A stretch of 64,000 nucleotides of DNA from Marmoricola sp. Leaf446 (GTDB lineage Bacteria > Actinomycetota > Actinomycetes > Propionibacteriales > Nocardioidaceae): positions 207,294 to 271,293 of the forward strand of contig NZ_LMRF01000001.1 of NCBI RefSeq assembly GCF_001424755.1, given 5' to 3'. The notes below the pieces were generated by a model. It ran no database searches. It was not told the DNA's origin and worked only from the letters and a program-made list of their open reading frames with translations. The position numbers and the translations under genes are program-made. Positions 55,670 through 64,000 of this stretch are shown here, piece by piece (position 1 is the first letter of the stretch; the number at the start of each line of letters is the position of its first letter).

Positions 55670-55678
55670 TGTGCTCGA

Positions 55679-56935
55679 TCAGGAGAGCAGGTCGTTGACG
55701 CACTTGGTGACGTTGAGCGAGCCGATGCACTTCGCCTGAGCCTCGGCGAGTGTCAGGACCGGCGTCACCGGGTCAGGAGCAGGAGCGGGCGTGCTGCCAC
55801 CGCTGCTGGTGCCGCCACCCCCTCCACCGCCGGTCAGGCCCTTCGTGACGCCCTCGACGGTGTTGCTGAGGGAGCCGTTGCCTCCCGGGCTGGTGGGGGT
55901 CCCGCTGCCGGTCCCCCCCGGCACGAGGCCACCGCCGGTCGTGGTCCCGCCGCTGCTGGGGGTCCCACCGAGGCTGCCGCCAGTGGTGGAGCCCCCGCTG
56001 CCCTGGGAGGCGCGCTCACGACGGACCTGGGCGGCGCGGGCCTCGGCCTTGCGCTCGCGGGCGGCCTGGTAGGACCTCGCGATCGAGGCGGAGTAGCTGG
56101 TGCTGCTGCTGGGGGAGTACGACGAGCCGCCCTGGGCGCCCGACGGGACGGCGGTGTAGTCGCCGGAGGAGTAGGCCTCCATGATGCGGAGCACCAGGTC
56201 GACGTACTCGCGGCTGTGGTTGTAGCGGAACACCGCCGCCTCCTGGCCGGCGCGTGCGGACAGGTCGTCCTTGCCCGAGCAGAGGTAGACCGCGGTGGCC
56301 AGGGCGGAGTCGTCGATGTCCTGCGGGTTGCGCTCGCCGTCGCCGTCGGCGTCGACCTTGACGACCTGCCAGGTCGAGGGGATGAACTGCATCGCGCCGA
56401 CCGCGCGGTCGAAGACGGTGTCCTTGTCGAGCTCGCCGCCGTCGGTGTCGTTGATGGCCTGCGTGCCGTTCTTGCCGTTGAGCGCGATGCCGTAGATGCC
56501 GGGCTTGCTCACGCCCTCGTCGGTGAGGCTGTTGCCGCCGTAGCGGCCGTGGTCGGACTCGACGCGACCGATGGCGGCGACGATCTCCCACGGCAGGTTG
56601 CAGGACTTGTCGGCCGCACCGATGATTTGGCCCGCGCGCTGGTAGGCGGACAGGGCCGGAGCCGGGATGCCGTTGCTCGAGGCGCCGGAGACGACGGAGT
56701 CGGCCGAGCCCTGGGGCACGGCGGGCGCGATGACGCCGGCGACGGGGACGCTGGCGGGCGCCTCGATCGCGTCGCTGGGGACGCTGGTGCCGTCGGGCAA
56801 GGAGGCGGAGGCCTGGGCCGGCTGCTCCGCGTTGGCGCCGGAGGCGACCAGGCTCCCGGTCCACACGGCCGACAGCACGGCCAGGGGGACCAAGGTGATC
56901 GCCTTGCTCCGACGGGACAACGACCTCGACGACAT
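55679..56935 (-). CDS. Secreted lytic transglycosylase (SLT_2/MltB-like)
   Basis: 418 residues. Signal peptide at 1-36 (RRSKAITLVPLAVLSAVW, then ANA). The catalytic domain (~95-240) has AAIGRVESDHGRYGGNSL (catalytic Glu ~123), GIYGIALNGKNG, DTDGGELDKDTVFDRAVGAMQFIPSTW (~165-190), DGDGERNPQDIDDSALATAVYLC (~196). It cleaves peptidoglycan glycan strands outside the cell. From ~258 a Ser-rich and a charged helical stretch lead to a long Gly/Ser/Thr/Pro-rich region (~310-395), and the end has two cysteines (AKCIGS, TKCVND). The terminal part may bind or span the wall. Confidence 0.9.
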   Translation of the reverse strand: MSSRSLSRRSKAITLVPLAVLSAVWTGSLVASGANAEQPAQASASLPDGTSVPSDAIEAPASVPVAGVIAPAVPQGSADSVVSGASSNGIPAPALSAYQRAGQIIGAADKSCNLPWEIVAAIGRVESDHGRYGGNSLTDEGVSKPGIYGIALNGKNGTQAINDTDGGELDKDTVFDRAVGAMQFIPSTWQVVKVDADGDGERNPQDIDDSALATAVYLCSGKDDLSARAGQEAAVFRYNHSREYVDLVLRIMEAYSSGDYTAVPSGAQGGSSYSPSSSTSYSASIARSYQAARERKAEARAAQVRRERASQGSGGSTTGGSLGGTPSSGGTTTGGGLVPGGTGSGTPTSPGGNGSLSNTVEGVTKGLTGGGGGGGTSSGGSTPAPAPDPVTPVLTLAEAQAKCIGSLNVTKCVNDLLS

Positions 56936-57036
56936 GTGTGTGCTCTCTCCCCTGGGTGATCCTGCGGTGCCTGCCTCCCGAGCGGCCCGTGCTGCTTCAA
57001 CGAGACTTCCCTCACGCGGTCACGCACAAACCCGGC

Positions 57037-57054
57037 GTGTGACCGAGCGCACAC
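57037..57054. promoter_or_regulatory. CRP-like site between the transglycosylase gene and hemL
   Basis: GTGTGA-CCGAGC-GCACAC matches TGTGA-N6-TCACA in all but one base. It lies ~100 bases before the transglycosylase ATG and ~140 before hemL. Confidence 0.4.
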
Positions 57055-57121
57055 CGGGGGCTCGTCCCGCCTGACAATAGTGCCGAAGCGGACGGGTGTG
57101 CACTGAACCCCGGCAACATCT

Positions 57122-57165
57122 CACCCCCGCGAGGGGGCCGAGGGGTGCCCGCCGGTTCGCCGGGC
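57122..57165 (+). promoter_or_regulatory. Structured leader before hemL
   Basis: CCCCC-GCGA-GGGGG (57124-57137) and CCGG-TTCG-CCGG (57152-57163) are hairpins with GNRA and UUCG tetraloops. CACCCC (57122-57127) can instead pair with GGGGTG (57142-57147), which would open the first hairpin. The RBS region starts about 12 bases after the second hairpin. Confidence 0.35.
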
Positions 57166-57191
57166 TGAGGGCCGTCGGGGAGAATGGAGCC

Positions 57192-58565
57192 GTGCCGCAG
57201 ACACCGACGTCCCCGGCGTCCTCACCGGACGCCCGCACGCCCCTGCCCACCGACGGCTCCGCCGCGTGGTTCGCACGGGCCCACCGGGTCACCCCCGGCG
57301 GCGTGAACTCCCCGGTCCGGGCGTTCAACGCGGTCGGTGGCACGCCCCGGTTCATGGTGTCGGGGGCGGGTGCGTGGCTGACCGACGTCGACGGCAACGA
57401 CTACGTCGACCTGATCTGCTCGTGGGGCCCGCTGCTGCTCGGCCACGCCCACCCCGAGGTGCAGGCCCGCGTCGCGGAGGCGGTGGCCCGCGGCACGTCG
57501 TACGGCACCCCGTCGCGGAGCGAGGTCGAGCTCGCCGAGGAGATCGTCGCCCGCACCCCGGTCGAGCAGGTCCGGCTGGTCTCCTCGGGCACCGAGGCGA
57601 CCATGTCGGCGATCCGCCTGGCCCGCGGGTTCACCGGTCGTGACGTGGTCGTGAAGTTCGCCGGCTGCTACCACGGCCACGTCGACTCGCTGCTGGCCGA
57701 GGCCGGCTCCGGGCTGGCCACCCATGCCGTCGCGGGCACGCCGGGCGTCCCCGCGGCCTCGGTCGAGGCGACGGTGGTGCTGCCCTACAACGACCGCGCG
57801 GCCGTCGAGACGCTGTTCGCGGAGCGGGGCGGCGAGATCGCGTGCCTGGTCACGGAGGCCTCGCCCGGCAACATGGGCGTGGTCCCGCCCGAGCCGGGGT
57901 TCAACGAGTTCCTGGCGCAGACCTGCGCCCGCCACGGTGCGCTCTTCGTCTCCGACGAGGTGATGACCGGCTTCCGCGTCTCGCGGCAGGGCCAGTGGGG
58001 CCTCGACGGCGCCCGCGAGGGCTGGGCGCCCGACCTGATGACCTTCGGCAAGGTGATGGGCGGCGGCTTCCCGGCCGCGGCCTTCGGTGGCCGTGCCGAC
58101 GTGATGGGGATGCTCTCGCCCCAGGGCCCCGTCTACCAGGCGGGCACGCTGTCGGGGAACCCCGTCGCGACCACCGCCGGGCTCACCACGCTGCGGCTGG
58201 CGACCGACGAGGTCTACGCCCACGTGGACGCGGCGGCGGCCACGCTGTCGGCCGCGGCCGGCGAGGCGCTGACCGAGGCCGGCGTACCCCACCTGGTGCA
58301 GCACGACGGCAACATGTTCTCGGTGTTCTTCGCCCCGCAGGTCGAGCGCGTCGTCGACTACGTCGGGGCCGCCAGCCAGGACACAGGTGTGTTCCGGGCC
58401 TTCTTCCACGCCATGCTGGAGCAGGGCGTCTACCTGCCGCCCAGCGCCTTCGAGGCGTGGTTCCTCTCGGCCGCCCACGACGACCGGGCGATCGGCCACG
58501 TCCTCGACGCCCTGCCCGGTGCCGCACGCGCGGCCGCCCGTGCCCACGAAGGAGACACCGCGTGA
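57192..58565 (+). CDS. hemL: Glutamate-1-semialdehyde 2,1-aminomutase
   Basis: 457 residues from the GTG at 57192 (GGGGAG nine bases upstream). [20 protein letters not shown] (~33) and the PLP Lys in [19 protein letters not shown] (~281) are typical; [18 protein letters not shown] (~133) and [10 protein letters not shown] (~156) line the PLP site. It turns glutamate-1-semialdehyde into 5-aminolevulinate, completing the route started by HemA. A Pro/Thr-rich stretch of ~20 residues precedes the core. The gene heads a run with 1-4 base overlaps through ccsB, tying heme supply to cytochrome c maturation. Confidence 0.96.
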   Translation: MPQTPTSPASSPDARTPLPTDGSAAWFARAHRVTPGGVNSPVRAFNAVGGTPRFMVSGAGAWLTDVDGNDYVDLICSWGPLLLGHAHPEVQARVAEAVARGTSYGTPSRSEVELAEEIVARTPVEQVRLVSSGTEATMSAIRLARGFTGRDVVVKFAGCYHGHVDSLLAEAGSGLATHAVAGTPGVPAASVEATVVLPYNDRAAVETLFAERGGEIACLVTEASPGNMGVVPPEPGFNEFLAQTCARHGALFVSDEVMTGFRVSRQGQWGLDGAREGWAPDLMTFGKVMGGGFPAAAFGGRADVMGMLSPQGPVYQAGTLSGNPVATTAGLTTLRLATDEVYAHVDAAAATLSAAAGEALTEAGVPHLVQHDGNMFSVFFAPQVERVVDYVGAASQDTGVFRAFFHAMLEQGVYLPPSAFEAWFLSAAHDDRAIGHVLDALPGAARAAARAHEGDTA

Positions 58566-59245
58566 AGACGACCGTCCACCTGCTGCGCCACGGCGAGGTC
58601 CACAACCCCCGGGGGATCCTCTACGGCCGCAGCCCGGGCTACCACCTCTCCGAGCGCGGCCGCACCATGGCCGAGCGGGTCGCGGAGCGCATCGGGCACC
58701 GCGACATCACGGTGATCGTCTCCTCCCCGCTCGAGCGCGCGCAGGAGACCGCCTCGCCGCTGGCCGCCGCGCGCGGCCTCGAGGTGCGCCTGGACGACCG
58801 GGTGCTGGAGTCCAGCAGCGTCTTCGAGGGCAAGCCGTTCCGGTTCCGCAAGTCGGTGCTGCGCAGCCCGCACATGTGGCGGCACATGTGGAACCCGTTC
58901 CGTCCCTCCTGGGGCGAGCCGTACGCCGAGATCGTGGCGCGCGTGTGGCCGGCCGTCCTCGACGCCCGCAAGGAGGCCGAGGGGCACGAGGCGGTGATCG
59001 TCTCCCACCAGCTGCCCATCTGGACCACCCGGCTCTCGGCGGAGGGACGCTCCTTCCTCCACGACCCCCGCAAGCGCCACTGCACCCTGGCCAGCCTGAC
59101 CTCGTTCACCTTCGAGGACGAGCGGCTGGTCTCGATCGGCTACTCCGAGCCCGCGGGCGACCTGATCCCGGTGGCCGACCGGCACAAGCCCTTCTCCTCC
59201 GGCGGCGTCGAGCCCGACCAGAACGAGATCGGCGGAGCGGGCTGA
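58562..59245 (+). CDS. Histidine phosphatase family protein (phosphoglycerate mutase-like)
   Basis: 227 residues, GTG start overlapping hem[20 protein letters not shown] (~5) has the catalytic His, [13 protein letters not shown] (~56) the second conserved Arg and Glu region, and [12 protein letters not shown] (~140) the second His. Substrate unknown. Rv0525 holds the same place in M. tuberculosis. Confidence 0.9.
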   Translation: MKTTVHLLRHGEVHNPRGILYGRSPGYHLSERGRTMAERVAERIGHRDITVIVSSPLERAQETASPLAAARGLEVRLDDRVLESSSVFEGKPFRFRKSVLRSPHMWRHMWNPFRPSWGEPYAEIVARVWPAVLDARKEAEGHEAVIVSHQLPIWTTRLSAEGRSFLHDPRKRHCTLASLTSFTFEDERLVSIGYSEPAGDLIPVADRHKPFSSGGVEPDQNEIGGAG

Positions 59246-59246
59246 G

Positions 59247-59834
59247 GTGACCACCCGACCCCGGCAGCGCGCCCGACGGACCGTGGCCGTGCTCGCGACC
59301 CTGGTCGCGGGCGCGGTGCTCGCGGGCTGCTCGGAGTCGCCGGAGACCGGCGACCAGGGCTTCGTCGGCGCCGAGGGCATCGTCAACACGCTCGACCCGG
59401 GGGCTCGGCAGCAGCCCGGCGAGGTGGCCGGCGAGACCCTCGAGGGCGAGCGGGTCTCGGTCGACGACTACCGCGGCCGGATCGTGGTGCTCAACGTGTG
59501 GGGCTCGTGGTGCCCGCCGTGCCGCAAGGAGGCGCCCGACCTCGCCGCCGCGGCCACCGAGCTGGCCGAGGACGACGTCGCCTTCCTCGGCATCAACACC
59601 CGTGACGCCAGCCAGGACCAGGGGCTGGCCTTCCAGCGCCGCTACGACGTGCCCTACCCCTCGCTGTTCGACCCCTCCGGTCGCACGCTGCTCGCGTTCG
59701 CGGGCACCCTGAACCCCAGCGCCATCCCCAGCACGGTCGTGCTCGACGAGCAGGGCCGGGTCGCGGCCAGCATCCTCGGGGAGATCCCGAGCCGTCGTAC
59801 GCTCGTCGACCTCGTGGAGGACGTCCGAGGATGA
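59247..59834 (+). CDS. TlpA/ResA-like thiol-disulfide oxidoreductase lipoprotein
   Basis: 195 residues, GTG start one base after the previous stop. An N-terminal lipoprotein signal ends in VLAGC (Cys ~28). The thioredoxin fold has VVLNVWGSWCPPCRKEAPDL (~78-97) with the CPPC active site and IPSTVVLDEQGRV (~160) with the cis-Pro. It reduces apocytochrome c cysteines outside the membrane, fed by CcdA. Second of the five maturation genes (Rv0526 counterpart). Confidence 0.93.
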   Translation: MTTRPRQRARRTVAVLATLVAGAVLAGCSESPETGDQGFVGAEGIVNTLDPGARQQPGEVAGETLEGERVSVDDYRGRIVVLNVWGSWCPPCRKEAPDLAAAATELAEDDVAFLGINTRDASQDQGLAFQRRYDVPYPSLFDPSGRTLLAFAGTLNPSAIPSTVVLDEQGRVAASILGEIPSRRTLVDLVEDVRG

Positions 59835-60592
59835 TGCCGCTCGCTCTGGGTGACTGGTTCCGGGACCAGGCGCTGTCGGGGTCGCTGCTGCTGGCGGTCC
59901 CGGTGGCGATGGTCGCCGGCCTGGTCTCGTTCTTCTCGCCGTGCGTGGTGCCGCTGCTGCCGGGCTACCTCTCCTACGCCACCGGCCTCTCCGGCGCCGA
60001 CCTGGCCGACGGCCGCCGCGGTCGGATGCTGACCGGGTCGCTGCTGTTCGTGCTCGGCTTCTCCTTCGTCTTCGTCTCCTTCGGCGCGCTGTTCGGCGGG
60101 CTCGGCGACTTCCTGTTCGCCTACCAGCGCCCCATCACCGTGGTCCTCGGCGGCGTCACGATCCTGCTGGGCCTGGTCTTCCTCGGCGTGGTGCCGCTGT
60201 TCCAGCGCGACGTGCGCGTGCACCGGGTGCCCGCGGTGGGGCTCGCCGCGGCGCCGATGCTGGGCGTGCTGTTCGGTCTGGGGTGGACCCCCTGCATCGG
60301 GCCGACCCTGCTGGCGGTGCTCTCGCTGTCGGCCCAGGAGGCCACGGCCACGCGGGGCGCGCTGCTGACGCTGTTCTACTGCCTCGGCCTGGGCGTGCCG
60401 TTCATCCTGGCCGCGCTGGCCTACCGCCGGATGCTCGGCACCGTCGGGTGGGTACGCCGGCACCAGCGGGTCGTCACCGCGGTCGGCGGCGTGATGCTCG
60501 TCGTGGTGGGCCTGCTGCTGGTCACCGGCTGGTGGGCCGAGCTGGTCGGCTGGATCCGCACCCTGTTCCCCGTCTACACCGCGAGCGTGTGA
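59831..60592 (+). CDS. ccdA: Cytochrome c biogenesis protein CcdA
   Basis: 253 residues with six membrane segments. The two redox cysteines are in FFSPCVVPLLPGYLSY (~36) and GWTPCIGPTLLAVLS (~155). It carries electrons from cytosolic thioredoxin across the membrane to the ResA-like protein. The ATG at 59831 overlaps the previous stop by four bases; a second ATG follows at once. Confidence 0.95.
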   Translation: MMPLALGDWFRDQALSGSLLLAVPVAMVAGLVSFFSPCVVPLLPGYLSYATGLSGADLADGRRGRMLTGSLLFVLGFSFVFVSFGALFGGLGDFLFAYQRPITVVLGGVTILLGLVFLGVVPLFQRDVRVHRVPAVGLAAAPMLGVLFGLGWTPCIGPTLLAVLSLSAQEATATRGALLTLFYCLGLGVPFILAALAYRRMLGTVGWVRRHQRVVTAVGGVMLVVVGLLLVTGWWAELVGWIRTLFPVYTASV

Positions 60593-62238
60593 TGGCCGCG
60601 ACCACCACCGAGCGTCCCGCCGGCCCGCCCGCCGAGCCCCCCGGCCCGCCCTCCCTCAGCCCGGTCGAGCTGGCCCGCTGGTCCTGGCGGCAGCTCACCT
60701 CCATGCGCACCGCGCTGATCCTGCTGTTCCTGCTCGCGCTGGCGGCCATCCCCGGGTCGGTGGTGCCGCAGACCGCGGTCGACTCGGTGCGCGCCTCCCG
60801 CTGGATGGACGACCACCCGAGGCTGACCCCGGTCTACGAGAAGCTCGGGCTGTTCTCGGTCTACGACTCGGTGTGGTTCTCGGCGATCTACATCCTGCTG
60901 GTGATCTCGCTGGTGGGCTGCATCGTCCCGCGGCTGCGCGTCTACTGGCGCGGCGTACGGGCCGAGCCGCCGCGCGCCCCGCGCCGCCTGGACCGGCTGC
61001 CCGAGCACCGCACCCTGGAGACCGACGCCGAGCCCGGGGCGGTGCTGGAGGCGGCCCGCGCGGCGCTGCGCTCGCGTCGCTACCGGGTGCGCGTCGACGC
61101 CGCCGAGGGCACCACGCCGGGCGCGGTCCGGGCCGAGCGCGGCAAGCTGCGCGAGGGCGGCAACCTGGTCTTCCACCTCTCGATCCTGGTGGTCCTGGTC
61201 GGCTTCGCGCTCGGGTCGCTGCTGGGGTTCAAGGGTGGCGCCATCGTGGTCACCGGGGACGGCTTCGCCAACACGCTGAGCCAGTACGACGACTTCGAGG
61301 CCGGCTCGTTCTTCGACGTCGCCGACCTCGAGCCCTTCGACTTCACCGTCGACGGCTTCGACGTGACCTTCCTGCAGGAGGGGCGCCAGGCCGGCATGGC
61401 GCAGAAGTTCCGGGCCGACGTCACCTACCGGACCGCGCCCGGCGCCGAGGACCAGCAGCGCGAGGTCGCCGTCAACCACCCGCTGTCCATCGACGACACC
61501 GACGTCTTCCTCATCGGCCACGGCTACGCGCCCAACATCACCGTCCGCAACACCGACGGCACGGTCGCCTACTCGGGGCCGGTCGTGTTCCTGCCCGAGG
61601 ACACGACCTTCCGGTCCTTCGGCGTGGTCAAGGTGCCCGACGCCGAGCAGGCCGGGGGCCGCACGACGCAGCTCGGCCTGGAGGGCGAGTTCTACCCGAC
61701 GTACGGCTTCACCGACGAGAGCGGGCCGTTCTCGGCCTTCCCCGACTCCAAGAACCCCGCGCTGTCGATGCTCGCCTGGACCGGTGACCTCGGCCTGGAC
61801 TCCGGGCGGTCGCAGTCGGTCTACGCCCTCGACAAGGACGGCCTCGACCCGCTGCTGAAGTCCGACGGGCAGCCGGTGCGGCTCGATCTCGCGCTCGGTC
61901 GCACCGCCGAGCTCCCCGACGGGATGGGCACGGTCACCTTCGACGGGCTGAGCCGCTTCGTGAAGCTGCAGGTCAGCCACACGCCGGGGCAGAGCACCGC
62001 ACTCGTCGGGGTGGTCCTCGCGCTGCTCGGGCTGCTCGCCTCGCTGTTCGTCCGGCCGCGTCGGGTCTGGGTCCGGGCCCGTCGTGAGGGCGGACGTACG
62101 CTGGTGGAGGTGGCCGGTCTCGACCGCAGCGCCGGGGGCGACCTCTCCGGCGAGCTCGACGCCCTGGTCGGACGGCTGCGTCCCGCAGGCGCGTCCGACA
62201 CCCCTGCCACCACCCGATCCCCGGAGGAGCCGACGTGA
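60592..62238 (+). CDS. resB: Cytochrome c biogenesis protein ResB
   Basis: 548 residues. After a Pro-rich head, membrane segments lie near 38-60 (ALILLFLLALAAIPGSVVPQ), 95-115 (SAIYILLVISLVGCIVPRL), 188-210 (LSILVVLVGFALGSLL) and 465-485, with a large extracytoplasmic loop (~215-460). IPGSVVPQ, VWFSAIYILL and the C-terminal DGLSRFVKLQVSHTPGQ are ResB-typical. With CcsB it forms the System II heme lyase. The ATG shares one base with the ccdA stop. Confidence 0.94.
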   Translation: MAATTTERPAGPPAEPPGPPSLSPVELARWSWRQLTSMRTALILLFLLALAAIPGSVVPQTAVDSVRASRWMDDHPRLTPVYEKLGLFSVYDSVWFSAIYILLVISLVGCIVPRLRVYWRGVRAEPPRAPRRLDRLPEHRTLETDAEPGAVLEAARAALRSRRYRVRVDAAEGTTPGAVRAERGKLREGGNLVFHLSILVVLVGFALGSLLGFKGGAIVVTGDGFANTLSQYDDFEAGSFFDVADLEPFDFTVDGFDVTFLQEGRQAGMAQKFRADVTYRTAPGAEDQQREVAVNHPLSIDDTDVFLIGHGYAPNITVRNTDGTVAYSGPVVFLPEDTTFRSFGVVKVPDAEQAGGRTTQLGLEGEFYPTYGFTDESGPFSAFPDSKNPALSMLAWTGDLGLDSGRSQSVYALDKDGLDPLLKSDGQPVRLDLALGRTAELPDGMGTVTFDGLSRFVKLQVSHTPGQSTALVGVVLALLGLLASLFVRPRRVWVRARREGGRTLVEVAGLDRSAGGDLSGELDALVGRLRPAGASDTPATTRSPEEPT

Positions 62239-63260
62239 CGCACGAGCAGTTCGAGGTGCTGAGCAACCAGGCCGTCGCCGCCTGCGCCGCGGCGTACTTC
62301 CTGGCCTTCCTGGCCCACCTCGGCCAGTGGGCCGCGGGCCGTCGCGCCGAGCCCGTCGAGGTCGCGCGCGAGCGGGAGGCCGTGACGGTCGGGGCCGGTG
62401 CGCCCACAGCCGGCCGGGCCGCCGCCGCGCCCGTCACGGACGAGCCCGAACGGATGCTGCTCCTCGGCCGGGTCGGCGTCGCCGTCACCGTGGTCGCCGC
62501 CGCCGTGCACTTCGTCGCCGTCCTCACCCGCGGGCTCGCCGCCGACCCGGTGCGGGTGCCCTGGGGCAACATGTACGAGTTCACGCTGACCGGCACCTTC
62601 TTCGTGGTGCTGGGCTACCTGCTGCTCTACAAGCGATTCGGCCTCTCCTGGCTCTCCCCGGTCGTCACCGGCTTCGTGCTGGTGATCCTGATGGTCGACG
62701 TGCTGGCCCTCTACGAGCCCGTCGTGCCGCTCCAGGACTCGCTGCAGTCGCCGTGGCTGGTGATCCACGTGGTGGCCGCGGTGATCGCCACCGCCGCCTT
62801 CACCATCGGCGGGATGTGCTCGGTGCTCTACCTGGTGAAGTCGCGCTGGGAGCAGCGCACCGACGCCGCCGGCCGCACCCGCGGGGGCTACCTCGCCCGG
62901 CTGCCCGAGCTGGCCGTGCTCGACCGCATCGCCTACCGCACCCACGCCTTCGGCTTCCCGATCTGGACCTTCGCGGCGCTGATCACCGGCCCGATCTGGG
63001 CTCACTACGCCTGGGGCCGCTACTGGGGCTGGGACCCCAAGGAGGTGTGGGCCTTCATCACCTGGGTGGTGTACGCCGCCTACCTCCACGCCCGCGCCAC
63101 GTCGGGCTGGAAGGGCTCCTCGGCCGCCGTCATCGCGCTCGTCGGCCTGGCCACCCTGTGGTTCAACTTCGTCGGCATCAACTTCTTCTTCGGCAGCGGC
63201 AGCCAGCACTCCTACGCCGTCCCCGAGCCCACCGCCGTGGTGCTCCGGCTGGACGGGTAG
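62235..63260 (+). CDS. ccsB: Cytochrome c biogenesis protein CcsB/CcsA (heme handling)
   Basis: 341 residues with about eight membrane segments. The tryptophan-rich heme motif is WGRYWGWDPKEVWAFITW (~257-274). Conserved histidines are in LVIHVVAAVI (~178) and RTHAFGFPIW (~236), and further ones near VHFVAVL (~95). It moves heme to the outside and ligates it to apocytochromes with ResB. GTG start overlapping resB. End of the hemL-ccs transcript. Confidence 0.95.
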   Translation: MTHEQFEVLSNQAVAACAAAYFLAFLAHLGQWAAGRRAEPVEVAREREAVTVGAGAPTAGRAAAAPVTDEPERMLLLGRVGVAVTVVAAAVHFVAVLTRGLAADPVRVPWGNMYEFTLTGTFFVVLGYLLLYKRFGLSWLSPVVTGFVLVILMVDVLALYEPVVPLQDSLQSPWLVIHVVAAVIATAAFTIGGMCSVLYLVKSRWEQRTDAAGRTRGGYLARLPELAVLDRIAYRTHAFGFPIWTFAALITGPIWAHYAWGRYWGWDPKEVWAFITWVVYAAYLHARATSGWKGSSAAVIALVGLATLWFNFVGINFFFGSGSQHSYAVPEPTAVVLRLDG

Positions 63261-63304
63261 GGGTCTCGCCGGCCGTCGGCGGTTTCCCAAGGTCGCTCGG
63301 GAAC

Positions 63305-63486
63305 CCGTCGCTGCGCCGGAGCTGCGACCCCGGCGCAGCAGCAGGATCGCCGGCCGAGTGCGCTGACGGGGGGCCCGGCGTCGAGTCGTGAGTCCCAGAG
63401 GGCGCCAGGGCGCCCGCTCAGCCTCACGACTGCCGTCACTGCGCCGGAACCGCAACCCCGGCACAGCAGCAGGATCGCCGGCCTAG
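63305..63486. repeat. Duplicated 54-bp hairpin element downstream of ccsB
   Basis: 63305-63358 and 63433-63486 are direct repeats, 48 of 54 bases the same. The first copy holds a perfect 9-bp stem (CTGCGCCGG / CCGGCGCAG, 63311-63338); the second has one mismatch in it. Between them is a nested hairpin: outer arms AGTCGTGAG (63384-63392) and CTCACGACT (63423-63431), inner GGGCGC/GCGCCC (63400-63415). The region fills most of the 286-base gap between ccsB and the 97-residue gene. It has no coding potential that I can support and may act as a compound terminator or a REP-like element. Confidence 0.75.
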
Positions 63487-63546
63487 CAGTCGCTCGCGAC
63501 GGATGGGGGCGGGCAGGCGCCTCAGGCCCCGACGTACGCCGTCCGG

Positions 63547-63840
63547 CTAGGCGTTCTCGTCGGTCTGCTCGCCCTCGGAGGTGCTGTCGTCCGTGGGCTG
63601 CGCCGGCGGGGGAGGCGGGGGACTCGCGGGCCGCTGGCGCTTGTCGTGACGACGCTTGCGGTCGAGCTCGCGCAGGAAGTCCTCGTCGTCGTCGGGGCCA
63701 CGGGGCGGGCGAGGGGCGGGGCGTCCGCCGCTGCCGCCGGCCTCACCGGGCCCGCTCGCCTGACGGCGCCGGTCCAGCACCCAGAAGAAGGCCCACACGA
63801 CCGCTCCCAGCAGCAGCAGGAACAGCGCGACGCGGAGCAT
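63547..63840 (-). CDS. Small single-pass membrane protein of unknown function
   Basis: 97 residues. One membrane segment at 4-22 (VALFLLLLGAVVWAFFWVL) followed by RRR, so the remainder is probably cytosolic. Then a Gly/Pro-rich stretch, an acidic-basic patch (DDDEDFLRELDRKRRHDKRQR, ~51-71) that may be helical, and a Pro-rich and acidic tail. Similar small proteins lie beside the ccs genes and the DUF4229 gene in other actinobacteria. Function not known. Confidence 0.65.
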   Translation of the reverse strand: MLRVALFLLLLGAVVWAFFWVLDRRRQASGPGEAGGSGGRPAPRPPRGPDDDEDFLRELDRKRRHDKRQRPASPPPPPPAQPTDDSTSEGEQTDENA

Positions 63841-63889
63841 GTCCCCAGGGTAGATGGTGGCCGGTAGACCTGACCCTGGTCCGGTCTCC

Positions 63890-63895
63890 TACCCT
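63890..63895 (+). promoter_or_regulatory. -10 box of leaderless DUF4229 gene
   Basis: TACCCT ends 6 bases before the GTG at 63902. Confidence 0.45.
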
Positions 63896-63901
63896 CGTGG
63901 G

Positions 63902-64000
63902 GTGAAGGAGTTCGCCGTCTACACCGCACTGCGGCTGGGTCTGTTCGTCGTCTGCTACGCCGTGCTCGGCGGCCTCTACCTCGCGCTGTTCGGCAGCCGG
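63902..64000 (+). CDS. DUF4229-like small membrane protein (5' end only)
   Basis: 33 codons are in the window, reading VKEFAVYTALRLGLFVV, then a hydrophobic run to the edge. The start YTALRLGLF and the position after ccsB match the DUF4229 proteins (compare Rv0531), which are ~100 residues with two membrane segments. Function unknown. Divergent from the 97-residue gene. Confidence 0.6.
   Translation, partial: MKEFAVYTALRLGLFVVCYAVLGGLYLALFGSR

Noticed and set aside
63305-63486. The repeats as a CRISPR array or attachment sites
   Set aside because: Only two units, 128 bases apart, each with an internal hairpin. There are no cas genes, integrase or tRNA.

Overview
The window is a stretch of a very GC-rich actinobacterial chromosome. 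Gene content and order point to a Nocardioides-like member of the Propionibacteriales. Two blocks follow the order known from Mycobacterium tuberculosis: panC-panD-coaX-lysS-lsr2-clpC-mutY-disA-radA (compare Rv3585-Rv3603c), and ppx / sugar isomerase / proC / HTH / bS22 / epimerase / acyltransferase / serB / glutaredoxin / hemACDB / hemL / cytochrome c maturation (compare Rv0496-Rv0529). The genus is an inference from synteny and style. No 16S or other marker is present.

1-15.6 kb is the accessory part: an apparently truncated osmolyte-transporter fragment, then a cell-surface glycopolymer (teichoic-acid-like) cluster. It holds an intact two-domain GT2 plus CDP-glycerol-type polymerase (8245-11802, minus), a second intact GT2 (11906-13078), a GT61 transferase, a SAM methyltransferase, GalE and a secreted endonuclease/exonuclease/phosphatase protein. 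Alongside are three large proteins (169-2811, 4584-5891, 6024-7430) that resemble these enzymes but lack their catalytic motifs. This set is the least explained material in the window.

15.8-30.6 kb is housekeeping: a DUF2520 Rossmann protein with panC, panD and coaX (pantothenate and CoA), a DUF808 membrane protein, lysS, lsr2, a small flavin reductase/DUF2071 pair, clpC behind a ClgR-like box, mutY, a membrane-anchored unknown next to disA, then disA and radA. 30.7-34.1 kb carries a LacI-type regulator, a methyltransferase, a glyoxalase-like protein and a cysteine-rich DUF3109-like protein.

34.1-47.8 kb: ppx, a TIM-barrel isomerase, a DhaK-DhaL dihydroxyacetone kinase, an aldo/keto reductase, proline dehydrogenase overlapping proC, an AcuC-type deacetylase, a small HTH protein, the 33-residue ribosomal protein bS22, an atypical SDR, an acyltransferase, and a BldN-like sigma factor with its DUF5667 partner.

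47.8-64 kb: an acyl-CoA ligase and glutaredoxin, a Rex-controlled heme operon (rex-hemA-hemC-hemDX-hemB), a secreted lytic transglycosylase, then hemL with a histidine phosphatase and the complete System II cytochrome c maturation set (ResA, CcdA, ResB, CcsB). The edge holds a duplicated hairpin element and two small membrane genes.

A theme across the window is leaderless transcription. Twelve genes have a TANNNT hexamer ending 6-7 bases before the start codon and no obvious ribosome binding site. In three of them the TAG stop codon of the upstream gene is the first half of that hexamer. No tRNA, rRNA, CRISPR array, IS element or prophage was seen, and no gene-free stretch exceeds 300 bases.
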